A stretch of DNA of 64,000 nt, taken from contig NZ_JASZYE010000003.1 in NCBI RefSeq assembly GCF_030317145.1, positions 124,001-188,000 of the forward strand, in the 5' to 3' direction. A program made the position numbers and the translations under genes. Below are positions 17,216 to 28,148 of this stretch, in pieces (position 1 is the stretch's first letter; the number at the start of each line of letters is the position of its first letter). This stretch comes from Variovorax flavidus (GTDB lineage Bacteria > Pseudomonadota > Gammaproteobacteria > Burkholderiales > Burkholderiaceae_C). Below the pieces are notes generated by a model. It saw only the letters and a list, made by a program, of their open reading frames with translations, was not told where the DNA came from and made no database searches.

Positions 17216-18019
17216 ATGGCGACCCGCCTGTCCAACCCCGACGCTCCCGCCAAGACCGGCTGGCGCTGGGCCGTGCTCGGCGTGCTCATCGGCTCCTTCC
17301 TGGCGTTCTCGCTGTTTGCGCCGGCTCGCTGGCTCGCCGCCGGCGTGGCGCGGTGGAGCAACGGCCACCTGCAGTTGGTGAACGCGCGCGGAACGGTCTG
17401 GACCGGATCGGCCGGTGTCGTGTTCTCCAGCGGCGCAGGCGGGGCGGAATCGATCTCGCTGCCGGGCACGCTCGGCTGGGCCTTGCGGCCGCGCTGGGAC
17501 GGTGTCACCGCCGCGCTCGATCTCCCCTGCTGCGCGGCCAAACCGCTCGAATTCAGGGCTCTTCCGCGTGCAAGCGGCCTCCAGCTCGAATGGCGCGACG
17601 GGCAGTCGCGCTGGCCCGCCGCGATGCTCGCCGGCTTCGGCGCGCCATGGAACACGCTCAAGCTCGAAGGCATGCTGGACATTTCGACCCAGGCCTTCGT
17701 CCTGCGCTCGAACGGTCCGCAACTGGCACTCGAAGGACGTGCAACACTCGATGCCACCGACATTTCTTCCAGTCTCTCGACCCTGAGACCCATGGGCAGC
17801 TATCGCGTTGCCCTCGAGGGCGGCTCTGCGCCGAGCCTCCTGGTGACCACACGCGAGGGAAGCAGCCTGCTCCTCAGCGGCAGCGGCCGCTGGACCGGCA
17901 TCGCTTTCCGCTTCGACGGCGAGGCCAGTGCCGCCCCGGGGCGGGAAGACGCACTTTCGAATTTGTTGAACATCATCGGGCGACGCGAAGGCGCGCGCTC
18001 GCTCATCACACTGGGATGA
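17216..18019 (+). CDS. gspN: Type II secretion protein GspN
   Basis: 267 aa with one N-terminal TM helix (residues ~17-35) and a periplasmic domain. The GTVWTGSAG motif and the beta-rich remainder are those of GspN, an accessory subunit found in only some type II systems. Its exact role is unclear. Four bases separate it from gspM and its stop overlaps gspD. Confidence 0.88.
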   Translation: MATRLSNPDAPAKTGWRWAVLGVLIGSFLAFSLFAPARWLAAGVARWSNGHLQLVNARGTVWTGSAGVVFSSGAGGAESISLPGTLGWALRPRWDGVTAALDLPCCAAKPLEFRALPRASGLQLEWRDGQSRWPAAMLAGFGAPWNTLKLEGMLDISTQAFVLRSNGPQLALEGRATLDATDISSSLSTLRPMGSYRVALEGGSAPSLLVTTREGSSLLLSGSGRWTGIAFRFDGEASAAPGREDALSNLLNIIGRREGARSLITLG

Positions 18020-20340
18020 ACATGAAGCCAAAGACTTCGACCGGCATCCGCATCGGAACCATCGCGCTCGCGGCGCAGATGCTGATCGCGGCCTGCATTC
18101 CTCTTTCCGCGTTCGCACAGGACACGATCGTGCGTCGCGGCGAACCGATCACGCTGAACTTCACCAACGCCGAGATCGAGTCCGTCGCACGCACCATGGC
18201 GGTCGTGACCGGTCGCGACGTGGTCGTCGACCCGCGCGTCAAGGGCACGCTCACGTTGCAGACCGATCGCGCCATCTCGCCGGACGCGGCATTCAACCAG
18301 TTCGCGGCGGCGCTGCGGCTGCAGGGCTTCGCAGTGGTGCAGTCCGACGGCCTCTACAAGGTGGTGCCGGAAGCCGACGCCAAGCTGCAGAGCAGCACAG
18401 TGACCACCTCCACGCCGACGGCGTCGAGCGTGAACGGCAACCAGATCGTCACGCAGATCTTCAAGCTCAACTACGAATCGGCCAACAACCTGCTGCCGGT
18501 GCTGCGCCCGCTGATCGCGCCCAACAACACGATCAACGTGAACCCCGGCAACAACTCGCTGGTGATTACCGACTACGCCGAGAACATGCGCCGCCTCGCA
18601 CGCATCGTGGCGGCGCTGGACGTGCCGAACGCTTCGGACATCGAGGTGATTCCGCTCAAGCATTCGATCGCCACCGACATGGTGCCGCTGATCACGCGGC
18701 TGCTCGAAGGCGGCGCGAGCACGAGCGTAGGCACCGCCACGCCGGGCTCGGTCGATTCGTCGTTCCGCACCACGCTGCTCGCCGAGCCGCGCGGGAACGC
18801 GCTGATCCTGCGTGCGGCCAACCCGGCGCGGGCGCAACTGGTTCGCACGCTGGTCGACAAGATCGACCGCCCGGCCATCGACACCGGCAACGGCGCCGCT
18901 GGCAATGTGTACGTCGTCTATCTGAAGAATGCCGATGCGGTGAAGCTCGCGGCGACGCTGCGTGCGGCCATGTCCGCCGAGGCACGCGGAGGCACCGGCA
19001 CCAGCGGCCTTCAGGGCACCAGCGGCACCCAGCAGGCGTCGCAACAGCTCAGCACCGCGCAGAGCAGCCTGTCGCAGGCCAGCTCGGCCGCGACGGCGCC
19101 CATCAACACCAACGCCAACCAGCCGTCGACCGGCGGCCAGGTGCAGGCCGACCCATCCACCAACTCCCTGATCATCACGGCGCCCGAGCCACAGTACCGG
19201 CAGATGCGCGCCGTGATCGACCGCCTCGACGGCAAGCGCGCGCAGGTGCTGGTCGAGAGCCTGATCGTCGAAGTCAATGCCGACAAGGCGGCTGAGTTCG
19301 GCATCCAGTGGCAGACCGGCATCGGCAACAGCGGCGACCGGAACGTCGGCTTCATCGGCACCAACTCCAGCCTGGGCGGCCAGAACATCGTCGACCTCGC
19401 GGTCGGCCTGGCGACCGGCAACACCGCGACGCGGCCTTCGACCGGCATCAACTTCGGCATCGGCACCAAGTACGGCGGCCAGTACATCCTCAGCTTCATC
19501 GCGCGCTTTCTCGAAAGCAATGGCGAGGGCAACGTGCTGTCGACACCCACGCTGCTGACGCTGGACAACGAGGAAGCCAAGATCGTGATCGGCCAGAACG
19601 TGCCCTTCCTCACGGGCCAGTTCACCAACACGGGGGCCGCCAACGGCTCGGTCAATCCGTTCCAGACCATCGAACGCAAGGACGTCGGCCTGACGCTGCG
19701 CGTGCGGCCGCAGATCAATGAGAGCAACACCGTCAAGATGGCGATCTTCCAGGAGGTCTCGACCATCCAGGCGTCGACCCTCAACAACGTGAACGGGCCG
19801 ACCACCAACAAGCGCAGCATCGAATCGAACGTGGTGGTCGACGACGGCAACATCATCGTGCTCGGCGGTCTGCTGCAGGACGAGTATTCGAGCGGCACCG
19901 AGAAGGTGCCGCTGGCCGGCGACATCCCGATCCTCGGCAACCTCTTCAAGAGCGAGACCCGCTCGCGCAAGAAGACCAACCTGATGGTGTTCCTGCGGCC
20001 GGTGGTGGTGCGCGACAACGCCGTGAGTGACCAGCTCGCCCTGGACCGTTACGACGCCATCCGCGGTCTCCAGCAGACCTCGCAACCCGAGAAGAACATC
20101 TTCCTGCGCAGCGTGGAAGAGTCCGCGGTGCTGCCAGCGGCGCCGCCCGGCCAGGGCATGCAGCCGTTGCAGCCCGCGCCCGTGCTGCCGCCGGCCGCCA
20201 ATCCGGACCGCCGCATCGAAGGCACGCGCCTGGTGCCGCCGCCGCTCACGCCGAGCGACACGCGCGCCCTGCGCCCCGGCACCATGAAGGGCGCATTGCC
20301 ACCCACCGCCGATCCGTCGACGGCGCGCGAATTGCCCTAG
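18016..20340 (+). CDS. gspD: Type II secretion outer-membrane secretin GspD
   Basis: 774 aa. The signal peptide ends near residue 35 (SAFAQ). The N0 domain (ITLNFTNAEIESVARTMAVV) and N1-N3 repeats follow, with a Gln/Ser/Thr-rich insertion in the N3 loop (residues ~325-380). The secretin domain has VESLIVEVNADKAAEFGIQW and the conserved VPLAGDIPILGNLFKS near the C-terminus. It forms the export channel. The tail after residue ~700 is Pro-rich and may bind a pilotin, but none is encoded here. The start overlaps gspN (ATGA). Confidence 0.95.
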   Translation: MNMKPKTSTGIRIGTIALAAQMLIAACIPLSAFAQDTIVRRGEPITLNFTNAEIESVARTMAVVTGRDVVVDPRVKGTLTLQTDRAISPDAAFNQFAAALRLQGFAVVQSDGLYKVVPEADAKLQSSTVTTSTPTASSVNGNQIVTQIFKLNYESANNLLPVLRPLIAPNNTINVNPGNNSLVITDYAENMRRLARIVAALDVPNASDIEVIPLKHSIATDMVPLITRLLEGGASTSVGTATPGSVDSSFRTTLLAEPRGNALILRAANPARAQLVRTLVDKIDRPAIDTGNGAAGNVYVVYLKNADAVKLAATLRAAMSAEARGGTGTSGLQGTSGTQQASQQLSTAQSSLSQASSAATAPINTNANQPSTGGQVQADPSTNSLIITAPEPQYRQMRAVIDRLDGKRAQVLVESLIVEVNADKAAEFGIQWQTGIGNSGDRNVGFIGTNSSLGGQNIVDLAVGLATGNTATRPSTGINFGIGTKYGGQYILSFIARFLESNGEGNVLSTPTLLTLDNEEAKIVIGQNVPFLTGQFTNTGAANGSVNPFQTIERKDVGLTLRVRPQINESNTVKMAIFQEVSTIQASTLNNVNGPTTNKRSIESNVVVDDGNIIVLGGLLQDEYSSGTEKVPLAGDIPILGNLFKSETRSRKKTNLMVFLRPVVVRDNAVSDQLALDRYDAIRGLQQTSQPEKNIFLRSVEESAVLPAAPPGQGMQPLQPAPVLPPAANPDRRIEGTRLVPPPLTPSDTRALRPGTMKGALPPTADPSTARELP

Positions 20341-20349
20341 AGTCCGGTC

Positions 20350-21768
20350 GTGCGCTATCCCCTCCCCTACGCCTTCGCGCGCGGCCAGCAATTGTTGCTG
20401 GAAGAAACTGACGAAGGCAGCTACACCCTCTGGATGCCCAGGCTGCCTCCGCGCAGCGCGCTGGGCGAAGTGCTGCGCAAGTACCCGGTCAAGACTTTCG
20501 AGCCGCTCGCGCCCGAGCAGCTGGCGCAGCGCATCAGCGCGGCGTACGCGCAGGGCGAATCGAATGCCGCTGCGGTGGTGAGCGAGGTGCAGGGCGATGC
20601 CGACCTCTCGCGCATGATGCAGGAGCTGCCGGCGGTCGAGGACTTGCTGGAATCGGCCGGCGACGCGCCGATCATCCGCATGCTCAATGCACTGCTGACG
20701 CAGGCAGCGCGCGATGGCGCCAGCGACATCCACATCGAGCCCTACGAGCGGACCTCGTCGGTGCGCTTTCGCATCGACGGCACGCTGCGCGAAGTCGTGC
20801 AGCCGAATCGCGCGCTGCATGCGGCGCTGATCTCGCGGCTGAAGATCATGGCCGACCTCGACATCTCCGAGAAGCGCCTGCCGCAGGACGGTCGCATCAG
20901 CCTGCGCATCGGCACCCGCGCGGTCGACGTGCGCGTGTCGACGCTGCCCTCGGCGCACGGCGAGCGCGCGGTGCTGCGCCTGCTCGACAAGTCGGAAAGC
21001 AAGCTCACGCTGGAATCGGTCGGCATGCAGGGCGACACACTGGCACGCTTCGAACAGCTGATTGGCCAGCCGCACGGCATCATCCTGGTGACCGGCCCGA
21101 CCGGCTCCGGCAAGACCACCACGCTCTACGCCGCACTCAGCCGGCTCGACGCAAGCAGCAGCAACATCATGACGGTCGAGGACCCGATCGAGTACGAGCT
21201 GCCCGGCGTCGGCCAGACCCAGGTCAACGCCAAGATCGAGCTGACCTTCGCCAAGGCCCTGCGCGCCATCCTGCGTCAGGACCCGGACGTCATCATGATC
21301 GGCGAAATCCGCGATTTCGAAACCGCGCAGATCGCCATCCAGGCCTCGCTCACCGGCCACCTGGTGCTCGCGACGCTGCACACCAACGACTCCGTCAGTG
21401 CCGTGACGCGCCTGACCGACATGGGCGTCGAGCCCTTCCTGCTCAGTTCGTCGCTGCTCGGCGTGCTGGCGCAACGGCTGGTCCGCAAGCTGTGCCCCGT
21501 GTGCTCCGTCCCCGCGCCCGGTACCGAAGGCCAACCCGTCGGCTGCGACGCCTGCGGCCAGACCGGCTACCAGGGCCGCACCGGCATCTTCGAACTGCTC
21601 GTCGCCGACGACACCGTGCAATCGCTGATCCACAACCGCGCGCCCGAAAGCCAGCTCTTCGTCGCCGCCGAACGCGGCGGCCTGCGTTCGATGCGCGAAG
21701 ACGGCGAACGCTTGCTCAAGGCTGGCATCACCTCCCGCGCCGAACTCCTGAGAGTCACCAGAGACTAA
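20350..21768 (+). CDS. gspE: Type II secretion ATPase GspE
   Basis: 472 aa cytoplasmic ATPase that drives pseudopilus assembly. Walker A GPTGSGKTT starts at residue 249, the Asp box is VEDPIEYEL, Walker B is VIMIGEIRD, and a His box (LHTNDS) follows. A zinc-binding tetracysteine set is present: Cys382, Cys385, Cys399 and Cys402. The N-terminal domain is short, consistent with the many betaproteobacterial GspE proteins lacking the N1 domain. The start is GTG, 9 bases after gspD. Confidence 0.94.
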   Translation: MRYPLPYAFARGQQLLLEETDEGSYTLWMPRLPPRSALGEVLRKYPVKTFEPLAPEQLAQRISAAYAQGESNAAAVVSEVQGDADLSRMMQELPAVEDLLESAGDAPIIRMLNALLTQAARDGASDIHIEPYERTSSVRFRIDGTLREVVQPNRALHAALISRLKIMADLDISEKRLPQDGRISLRIGTRAVDVRVSTLPSAHGERAVLRLLDKSESKLTLESVGMQGDTLARFEQLIGQPHGIILVTGPTGSGKTTTLYAALSRLDASSSNIMTVEDPIEYELPGVGQTQVNAKIELTFAKALRAILRQDPDVIMIGEIRDFETAQIAIQASLTGHLVLATLHTNDSVSAVTRLTDMGVEPFLLSSSLLGVLAQRLVRKLCPVCSVPAPGTEGQPVGCDACGQTGYQGRTGIFELLVADDTVQSLIHNRAPESQLFVAAERGGLRSMREDGERLLKAGITSRAELLRVTRD

Positions 21769-21800
21769 GCAGCCCTTACGCACGCCCGCACCCCCATTCG

Positions 21801-21889
21801 CGGGCTGCCACGGATCCGGCTCCGCCGGTCCGAAGGCAGCGCCCCCGGAAGGGGGTGGGCGGCCACACGAAGTGGGCAAGCCTGGGGGA
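21801..21889 (+). repeat. Full copy of the dispersed intergenic repeat, between gspE and gspF
   Basis: Left part GGATCCGGCTCCGCCGG, middle hairpin CCCCCGGAAGGGGG, right part CACACGAAGTGGGCAAGC then CTGGGGG. It fills most of the 131-base gap and ends about 11 bases before the gspF start. Copies B-D at 46849, 46943 and 52503 share the same order of blocks. Confidence 0.75.
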
Positions 21890-21899
21890 GAATCACCAG

Positions 21900-23132
21900 A
21901 TGCCCGCCTATTCGTTTGACGCCATCGACCAGCAAGGCCAGCCCCGCAAGGGCGTGCTCGAAGCCGATACCGCCCGCAGCGCGCGCGGCATGCTGCGTGC
22001 GCAGGCGCTGATCCCTCTCGAGGTCACGCCGGTCGGCAGTGTGCAAAGCGGCGCGCCTGCCGCGGGTGGCTGGCGCCGGCTGCTCGGCGGCGGCCGCATC
22101 TTCAACTCCACGACCCTCGCTGTCTGGACGCGCCAGATCGCGGGCCTCGTGTCTTCGGGCCTCCCGCTTGAACGCGCACTCACGGCGCTGACCGACGAAG
22201 CCGAGAGCGAAGCGCAACGCAACCTGGTCGCCTCCTTGCGCGCCGAAGTCAACGCCGGCTCACCCTTCGGTCGGGCGCTCGCGCAGCATCCGCGCGAGTT
22301 CTCGCCGATCTACACCGCCGTGATCGGCGCTGGCGAGCAAAGCGGCAACCTCGGCCTCGTGCTGGAGCGTCTGGCCGATGACCTCGAGCAACGACAGGCC
22401 CTGCAGCAGAAGCTCGTCGGCGCCGCCCTGTATCCGGCGATCGTGACGCTGGTCGCGATCGTCATCGTGATCTTTCTCGTCAGCTATGTCGTGCCGCAGG
22501 TCGCCAACGTGTTCGCGGGCACCAAGCGCGCGTTGCCGATCCTCACGGTCGCGATGCTGGCCCTCAGCGACTTCGTGCGCAACTACGGCTGGCTGATGCT
22601 GGGCGTCATCGTGCTCGGGGCCATCGGCGCGCGGATGGCGCTCGCCCGCGACGCGTTCCGCGAGAAGTTCGATGCGGCGTGGCTCAATCTCCCACTCGTC
22701 GGCAAGTTGTCCCGCGGCTACAACGCGGCGCGCTTTGCGAGCACGCTGGCGATGCTCGCGACGGCGGGCGTGCCCATCCTGCGTGCGCTGCAGGCCGCAT
22801 CCGAAACACTCGGCAACCGGGCCATGCGCGCCGATGCGCTCGATGCCCTGGTGCTCGTGCGCGAAGGCGCGCCGCTGGCTTCGGCGTTGGCACAGAAGAA
22901 GCGCTTTCCCGGCATCGTCTCGATGTTCGCGCGCCTCGGAGAGCAGACCGGCACCTTGCCCTTGATGTTGCAGCGAGCGGCGAACCAGCTCGGTGCCGAG
23001 GTGCAGCGTCGCGCCATGCACCTCGCCACGATCCTGGAGCCCCTGCTGATCGTCGCGATGGGCGGCGTGGTGATGCTGATCGTTCTGGCAGTTCTCATGC
23101 CCATCATTCAACTGAATCAATTCGTGAAGTAG
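21900..23132 (+). CDS. gspF: Type II secretion inner-membrane platform protein GspF
   Basis: 410 aa polytopic protein with two T2SSF domains, each containing the GEQSGNLGLVLERLA or GEQTGTLPLMLQRAA helix. Three TM regions are visible (residues ~170-195, 220-240, 375-400). It begins MPAYSFDAIDQQG, the family start. It is separated from gspE by the repeat copy, so it may be read from the same transcript or its own. Confidence 0.94.
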   Translation: MPAYSFDAIDQQGQPRKGVLEADTARSARGMLRAQALIPLEVTPVGSVQSGAPAAGGWRRLLGGGRIFNSTTLAVWTRQIAGLVSSGLPLERALTALTDEAESEAQRNLVASLRAEVNAGSPFGRALAQHPREFSPIYTAVIGAGEQSGNLGLVLERLADDLEQRQALQQKLVGAALYPAIVTLVAIVIVIFLVSYVVPQVANVFAGTKRALPILTVAMLALSDFVRNYGWLMLGVIVLGAIGARMALARDAFREKFDAAWLNLPLVGKLSRGYNAARFASTLAMLATAGVPILRALQAASETLGNRAMRADALDALVLVREGAPLASALAQKKRFPGIVSMFARLGEQTGTLPLMLQRAANQLGAEVQRRAMHLATILEPLLIVAMGGVVMLIVLAVLMPIIQLNQFVK

Positions 23133-23135
23133 CGT

Positions 23136-24035
23136 ATGGCGGTCTCCCTCGACGACAAGCTGGTGGTGGCGATCTCCTCGCGCGCACTCTTCAATCTCGA
23201 AGAGGAAAACCGCATCTTCGAATCAGGCGACGACGCGGGCTACATGAAGCTGCAGCTCGAACGCCTCGACGTACCGGCCCAGCCGGGCATCGCCTACTCG
23301 CTGGTGCGCAAGCTGATGCGGTTCAACGACGACGGCAAGCAGCGCGTCGAGGTCGTGATCCTGTCGCGCAACGACCCGGTATCGGGCATGAGGATCTTCC
23401 GTTCCGGCGTGGCCAACGGCATCTCGCTGCAGCGCGGTGTGTTCACGCAGGGGCGGCCACCGTTCGGCTACCTTCGACCGCTGCGCGCGCACCTCTTTCT
23501 CTCGGTCAATGCGGAAGACGTGCGCGAAGCCCTGGTCGCCGGATTCCCCGCCGCGCGGGTGCTCGTCGAATCGGTGCAAGCCAGCGACGCCTATCCAAAT
23601 GAAGTGCGCATCGCGTTCGACGGCGATGCGGTGCTTTTCAGCGACGAAGCCGAACGCGTGTTCCAGGCCGAGGGCCTCGACGCCTTCCAGCTGCACGAAT
23701 CGAGCAAGGCGCAGATGCCGCTGCCCGAAGGGCCGTTCAAGCCGCTGCTCGCGGCATTGCACCGGCTGCAGCAGGCCAGCAGCCCGGCCATGCGCATTCG
23801 CACCGCGCTGGTCACCGCACGCAGCGCGCCGGCGCACGAGCGCGCCATCCGCACGCTGATGGACTGGAACATCAAGGTCGACGAGGCGATGTTCCTCGGC
23901 GGCCTGCCCAAGGGCGAATTCCTGCGCGAGTTCGAGCCCGATTTCTTCTTCGACGACCAGACCGGGCACGTCGATTCGGCCGCGCGCCATGTGCCCTCAG
24001 GGCACGTGTCCAGCGGCATCAGCAATCCGCGCTGA
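23136..24035 (+). CDS. 5'-nucleotidase (PF06189 type)
   Basis: 299 aa soluble protein similar to the cytosolic 5'-nucleotidase I fold of the HAD superfamily (LVVAISSRALFNLEEE at the start, RIAFDGDAVLFSDEAERVF in the middle, FLGGLPKGEFL near the end). It would dephosphorylate nucleoside monophosphates. It follows gspF by 3 bases and may be co-transcribed with the secretion genes without sharing their function. Confidence 0.85.
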   Translation: MAVSLDDKLVVAISSRALFNLEEENRIFESGDDAGYMKLQLERLDVPAQPGIAYSLVRKLMRFNDDGKQRVEVVILSRNDPVSGMRIFRSGVANGISLQRGVFTQGRPPFGYLRPLRAHLFLSVNAEDVREALVAGFPAARVLVESVQASDAYPNEVRIAFDGDAVLFSDEAERVFQAEGLDAFQLHESSKAQMPLPEGPFKPLLAALHRLQQASSPAMRIRTALVTARSAPAHERAIRTLMDWNIKVDEAMFLGGLPKGEFLREFEPDFFFDDQTGHVDSAARHVPSGHVSSGISNPR

Positions 24036-24052
24036 GTTGCGCGGACGCAAGG

Positions 24053-25788
24053 CTACCGGCTTCTCCAGCGCTGCGTGCGGGCCAGCGCCGAGCGGCCCGC
24101 CAGCGCGAACACGCCGCGGCCGAGCGCAGCGGTCAGCATGATCAACGACGCCATGGCTGCCGCCGGCGCCACATCGCCCGCATCGTCCATGTTCAGCACC
24201 GCGATCGCCGCCAGCGTGGTCTGAGGCGAGTAGAGGAAGACCACCGCCGAAACCGTGGTCATCGCGTTGACGAAGAAGTAGCCGGCGACGTTGAGCACCG
24301 TCGGCAGCGCCACCGGCACGTGCACGCGCCACAGCGTGCGCCAGAAGGGCACGCCCATCGACTCCGACACCAGTTCGTACTCGCGGTCGAGTTGCCGCAG
24401 CGCCGTGAGCGAAGTCAGGTGCGCGACCGAGAAGAAGTGCGCCACCGTGCAGATCACGAGGATCGCCATGCCGCCGTAGAGCCCGCGCAGCGGGTTCGAC
24501 GGCGCGTTGAAGAAGAAGATGTAGCCCACGCCCAGCACCAGCCCCGGCACCGCGAGCGGCAGATTCGCGAGGAGGTTCAGCGCCTCGCGCAACAGGCCGA
24601 AGTGGCGCGGCTTCTCCACCAGGTAGGCCGAGAGAAAGGTGGCGATCGCGCCTGCCACGGCCGCGCCCACTGCCAGCCGCAGAGAGTTGAAGTAGCTGCC
24701 CCAGCCGCCGCCGTCCATGTTGCTGAAGTCGTAGTTCCTGAGCGAAGGCGTCAGCTTGTAGGGCCAGTAGGTTGCGAGCGAGGCGAACACCGCCATGCCG
24801 ATCATGACGACGATGCAGAACGCGATCAGCAGGCAAGCGGCCAGCAGCGCCCGGTCGCGCACCGGCACGGGCTCAGGCATGTAGGGCGTAGCACGCGCGG
24901 ACAAGGCGGCCGATTGCCGGCTGCGCACGCGGCGCTCGACCAGGAAGGACAGCACGGCAGGGATCAGCAGCACGAAGCCGACCACCGCGCCCATCTGGAA
25001 GTTCTGCTGGCCGACGACCTGCTTGTAGATGTCGGTCGCGAGCACGCCGGTCTGGCCGCCCACCACCTTGGGCACGCCGAAGTCGGTGATGACCAGCACG
25101 AACACCACCATGCCGGCGACGATCAATCCGTAGCGCGAACCCGGCAGCGTCACGGTACGGAAGATGCGCCAGCGCGAGGCGCCCAGCGTCTGTGCCGCCT
25201 CGTAGAGCCGGCCATCGGACGTGGCCATCGCCGTGGTGAGAATCAGCAGCGCATGCGGCAGGGTCCAGAACACCGAGCCGAGCACGATGCCCAAGGGGCC
25301 GTAGATCGACACATCGCCGAGCCAGCCCTTGAACACGCCCTGGTTGCCGAACAGGTAAACCAGGCTGATCGCCGGCAGCAACGATGGCGCAAGCAGCGGC
25401 ATCAGCGCGATGGCACGCAGCAGGCCCTTGCCGCGCATGCACGAGAGCGTGAGCCCGTAGGCATACACATAGGCGATGCCCGTGCACAACGCCGCGCTGA
25501 CCACCGCCAGCCAGACGCTGTTGAAGGCCGATTGAACGAGCGCCGGGTTGTCGATGTAGCGCCCGAAGTTCGCGAGGCCGACGAAGGCTCCCGCGCGATC
25601 GAAAAAGCTCTGCCCGACCAGCGCGCCCACCGGCAGCGCGACGATCACGATCAGCACCGCCACGGCCAGCAGCACGCCGGCGCCGGTCAGCCAGCGGTCG
25701 CGGTCGAAAGCGGTGCGCCGGCGCGGCAGGCCGCTCGTGGGGGCAATGATCGTCGACACGGTCGTGGCGTCGACGTCAGCGAAGGCGC

Positions 25789-25792
<4 letters not shown>
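24053..25792 (-). CDS. ABC transporter permease, 2-aminoethylphosphonate/iron type (fused double permease)
   Basis: 579 aa with two tandem binding-protein-dependent permease domains (residues ~65-270 and ~370-565), each with an EAA loop (GASRWRIFRTVTLPG; GVPFWRTLWRVHVPV). This double form is typical of FbpB and of putative 2-aminoethylphosphonate permeases. The start is TTG at 25792, overlapping the ATPase stop; this coupling is the main reason for the choice. The 2-aminoethylphosphonate assignment comes from the operon and the Pho box, not the permease itself. Confidence 0.85.
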
Positions 25793-26856
<1,064 letters not shown>

Positions 26857-26866
26857 GCGCCAACCG

Positions 26867-27901
26867 TCACTGCGGAGCCTTCTTCTCGGACTTCGACTCG
26901 TAGCGCTTGGACCACTCGGTCAGGATGCGCTCGCGATTGGCGGCAGCCCAGTCGAAATCGTTCTTCGCGAGCAGCTTCTCGACGTCGCCCGGCACGAACT
27001 CCAGCTTCTCCTGGATGCCCGGCAGCGCGAGCACCGCAAAGTTCTTTGCATAGAGCTCGTTCGCCTGCTTCGTCACGGCCCAGTCGGCCAGCGCCTTCGC
27101 GGCCTCGGGCTTCTTCGTCGTCTTCATGACGCCGGTGGCTTCCATGTCCCAGCCCAGGCCTTCCTTGGGCAGCACGATGTCGATGGGCGCGCCGTCGCGC
27201 TTGGTCTTGTTGGCGCGGTACTCGAAGGACATGCCGAGCGCGAACTCGCCAGCGCCCGCCTGGCGGCAGGGCTTGCTGCCGGACTGGCTGTAGATGCCGA
27301 TGTTCTGGTGCAGGGCGTCCATGTACTGCCACGCCTTCTGCTCGCCCATCATCTGGATCCAGCCCGAGACCATCAGGTAGCCCGTCCCCGAGGCGGCGGG
27401 GTTCGGCATGGTGATCTGGCCCTTGTAGACCGGATTCGTCAGGTCGGCCCAGCTCGTGGGCTTGGGCAGGTTCTTCTTCTGCGCCTCGGCGGTGTTGAAG
27501 CACACGGCGGAGGACCACACGTCCATGCCGACCCACTTGGGCGGGTTGGCGCTGTCGCGCATCGTGGGCTTGATGGCTTCCAGGCCCTTCGGGGCGTAGG
27601 GCTGCAGCATGCCCTCCTTGTCTAGCAGCATCAGCGAGGTCGCGGCCAGGCCCCACACCACGTCGGCCTGCGGATTGGCCTTCTCGGCGAGCAGCTTGGC
27701 CGTGACGATGCCGGTGGAGTCACGCACGAACTTCAGTTCGATGGAGGGGTTGTCCTTCTCGAAGGCCGCCTTGTAGGCCTGCACCTGATCGGCTTCGAGC
27801 GCGGTGTACACCAGCAGCTCGGTTCGGCCCTGGGCGGCCGCGCCGACGCCGATGGTCAGCAGGACGGCGGGCAGGGCCCATTGAAAAGTACGACGCAGCA
27901 T
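26867..27901 (-). CDS. Periplasmic binding protein, probable 2-aminoethylphosphonate importer
   Basis: 344 aa with signal peptide 1-23 (MLRRTFQWALPAVLLTIGVGAAA). The mature part (TELLVYTALEADQVQAYKAAF) is of the iron(III)/2-aminoethylphosphonate binding family (SBP_bac_6 type). Iron binders use paired tyrosines near the C-terminus; no YY pair is seen, which favours phosphonate. First gene of the three-gene importer operon. Confidence 0.8.
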   Translation of the reverse strand: MLRRTFQWALPAVLLTIGVGAAAQGRTELLVYTALEADQVQAYKAAFEKDNPSIELKFVRDSTGIVTAKLLAEKANPQADVVWGLAATSLMLLDKEGMLQPYAPKGLEAIKPTMRDSANPPKWVGMDVWSSAVCFNTAEAQKKNLPKPTSWADLTNPVYKGQITMPNPAASGTGYLMVSGWIQMMGEQKAWQYMDALHQNIGIYSQSGSKPCRQAGAGEFALGMSFEYRANKTKRDGAPIDIVLPKEGLGWDMEATGVMKTTKKPEAAKALADWAVTKQANELYAKNFAVLALPGIQEKLEFVPGDVEKLLAKNDFDWAAANRERILTEWSKRYESKSEKKAPQ

Positions 27902-28034
27902 GAGGGTCCTCTTGGGTTTTGGGGGCGATGGCCGGCGGCAGAGCGCCGATCGGTGCGCGGCTCCGCGCGAAACCTGCTGATCATCGGAAGCGCATGTGAC
28001 AGGCGTTTGTCAAATCCCCGGGGACGGTGACGGC

Positions 28035-28052
28035 CTGTCACGGCACTGTCAT
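28035..28052 (+). promoter_or_regulatory. Pho-box candidate between the phosphonate importer and the YddA-like gene
   Basis: CTGTCAC-GGCA-CTGTCAT: two 7-bp direct repeats 11 bases apart, which is the layout PhoB recognises. It lies in a 247-base divergent region. A weaker pair in the opposite orientation (TTGACAA-ACGC-CTGTCAC, 28013-27996 on the minus strand) faces the importer. Confidence 0.6.
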
Positions 28053-28148
28053 CTCGCCGGCATGTTTCAGCACCACTTAAGAATGCGGCGCATCGGGACG
28101 CTAGGATGAAAGCAACGCGCCGCTCCGGCGTGAACCTATCCCCACGCC

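Noticed and set aside
17800-21879. A very long minus-strand open frame (1359 codons) over gspN, gspD and gspE
   Set aside because: It has low-complexity Arg/Ala/His/Gln composition, no start signal and no recognisable domain. It is the antisense shadow of high-GC genes with strong codon bias.
26867-27901. Iron(III) binding protein as the identity of the SBP
   Set aside because: The family is related, but the paired C-terminal tyrosines of FbpA-type proteins are not seen, and a Pho-box lies upstream. Iron is not fully excluded.
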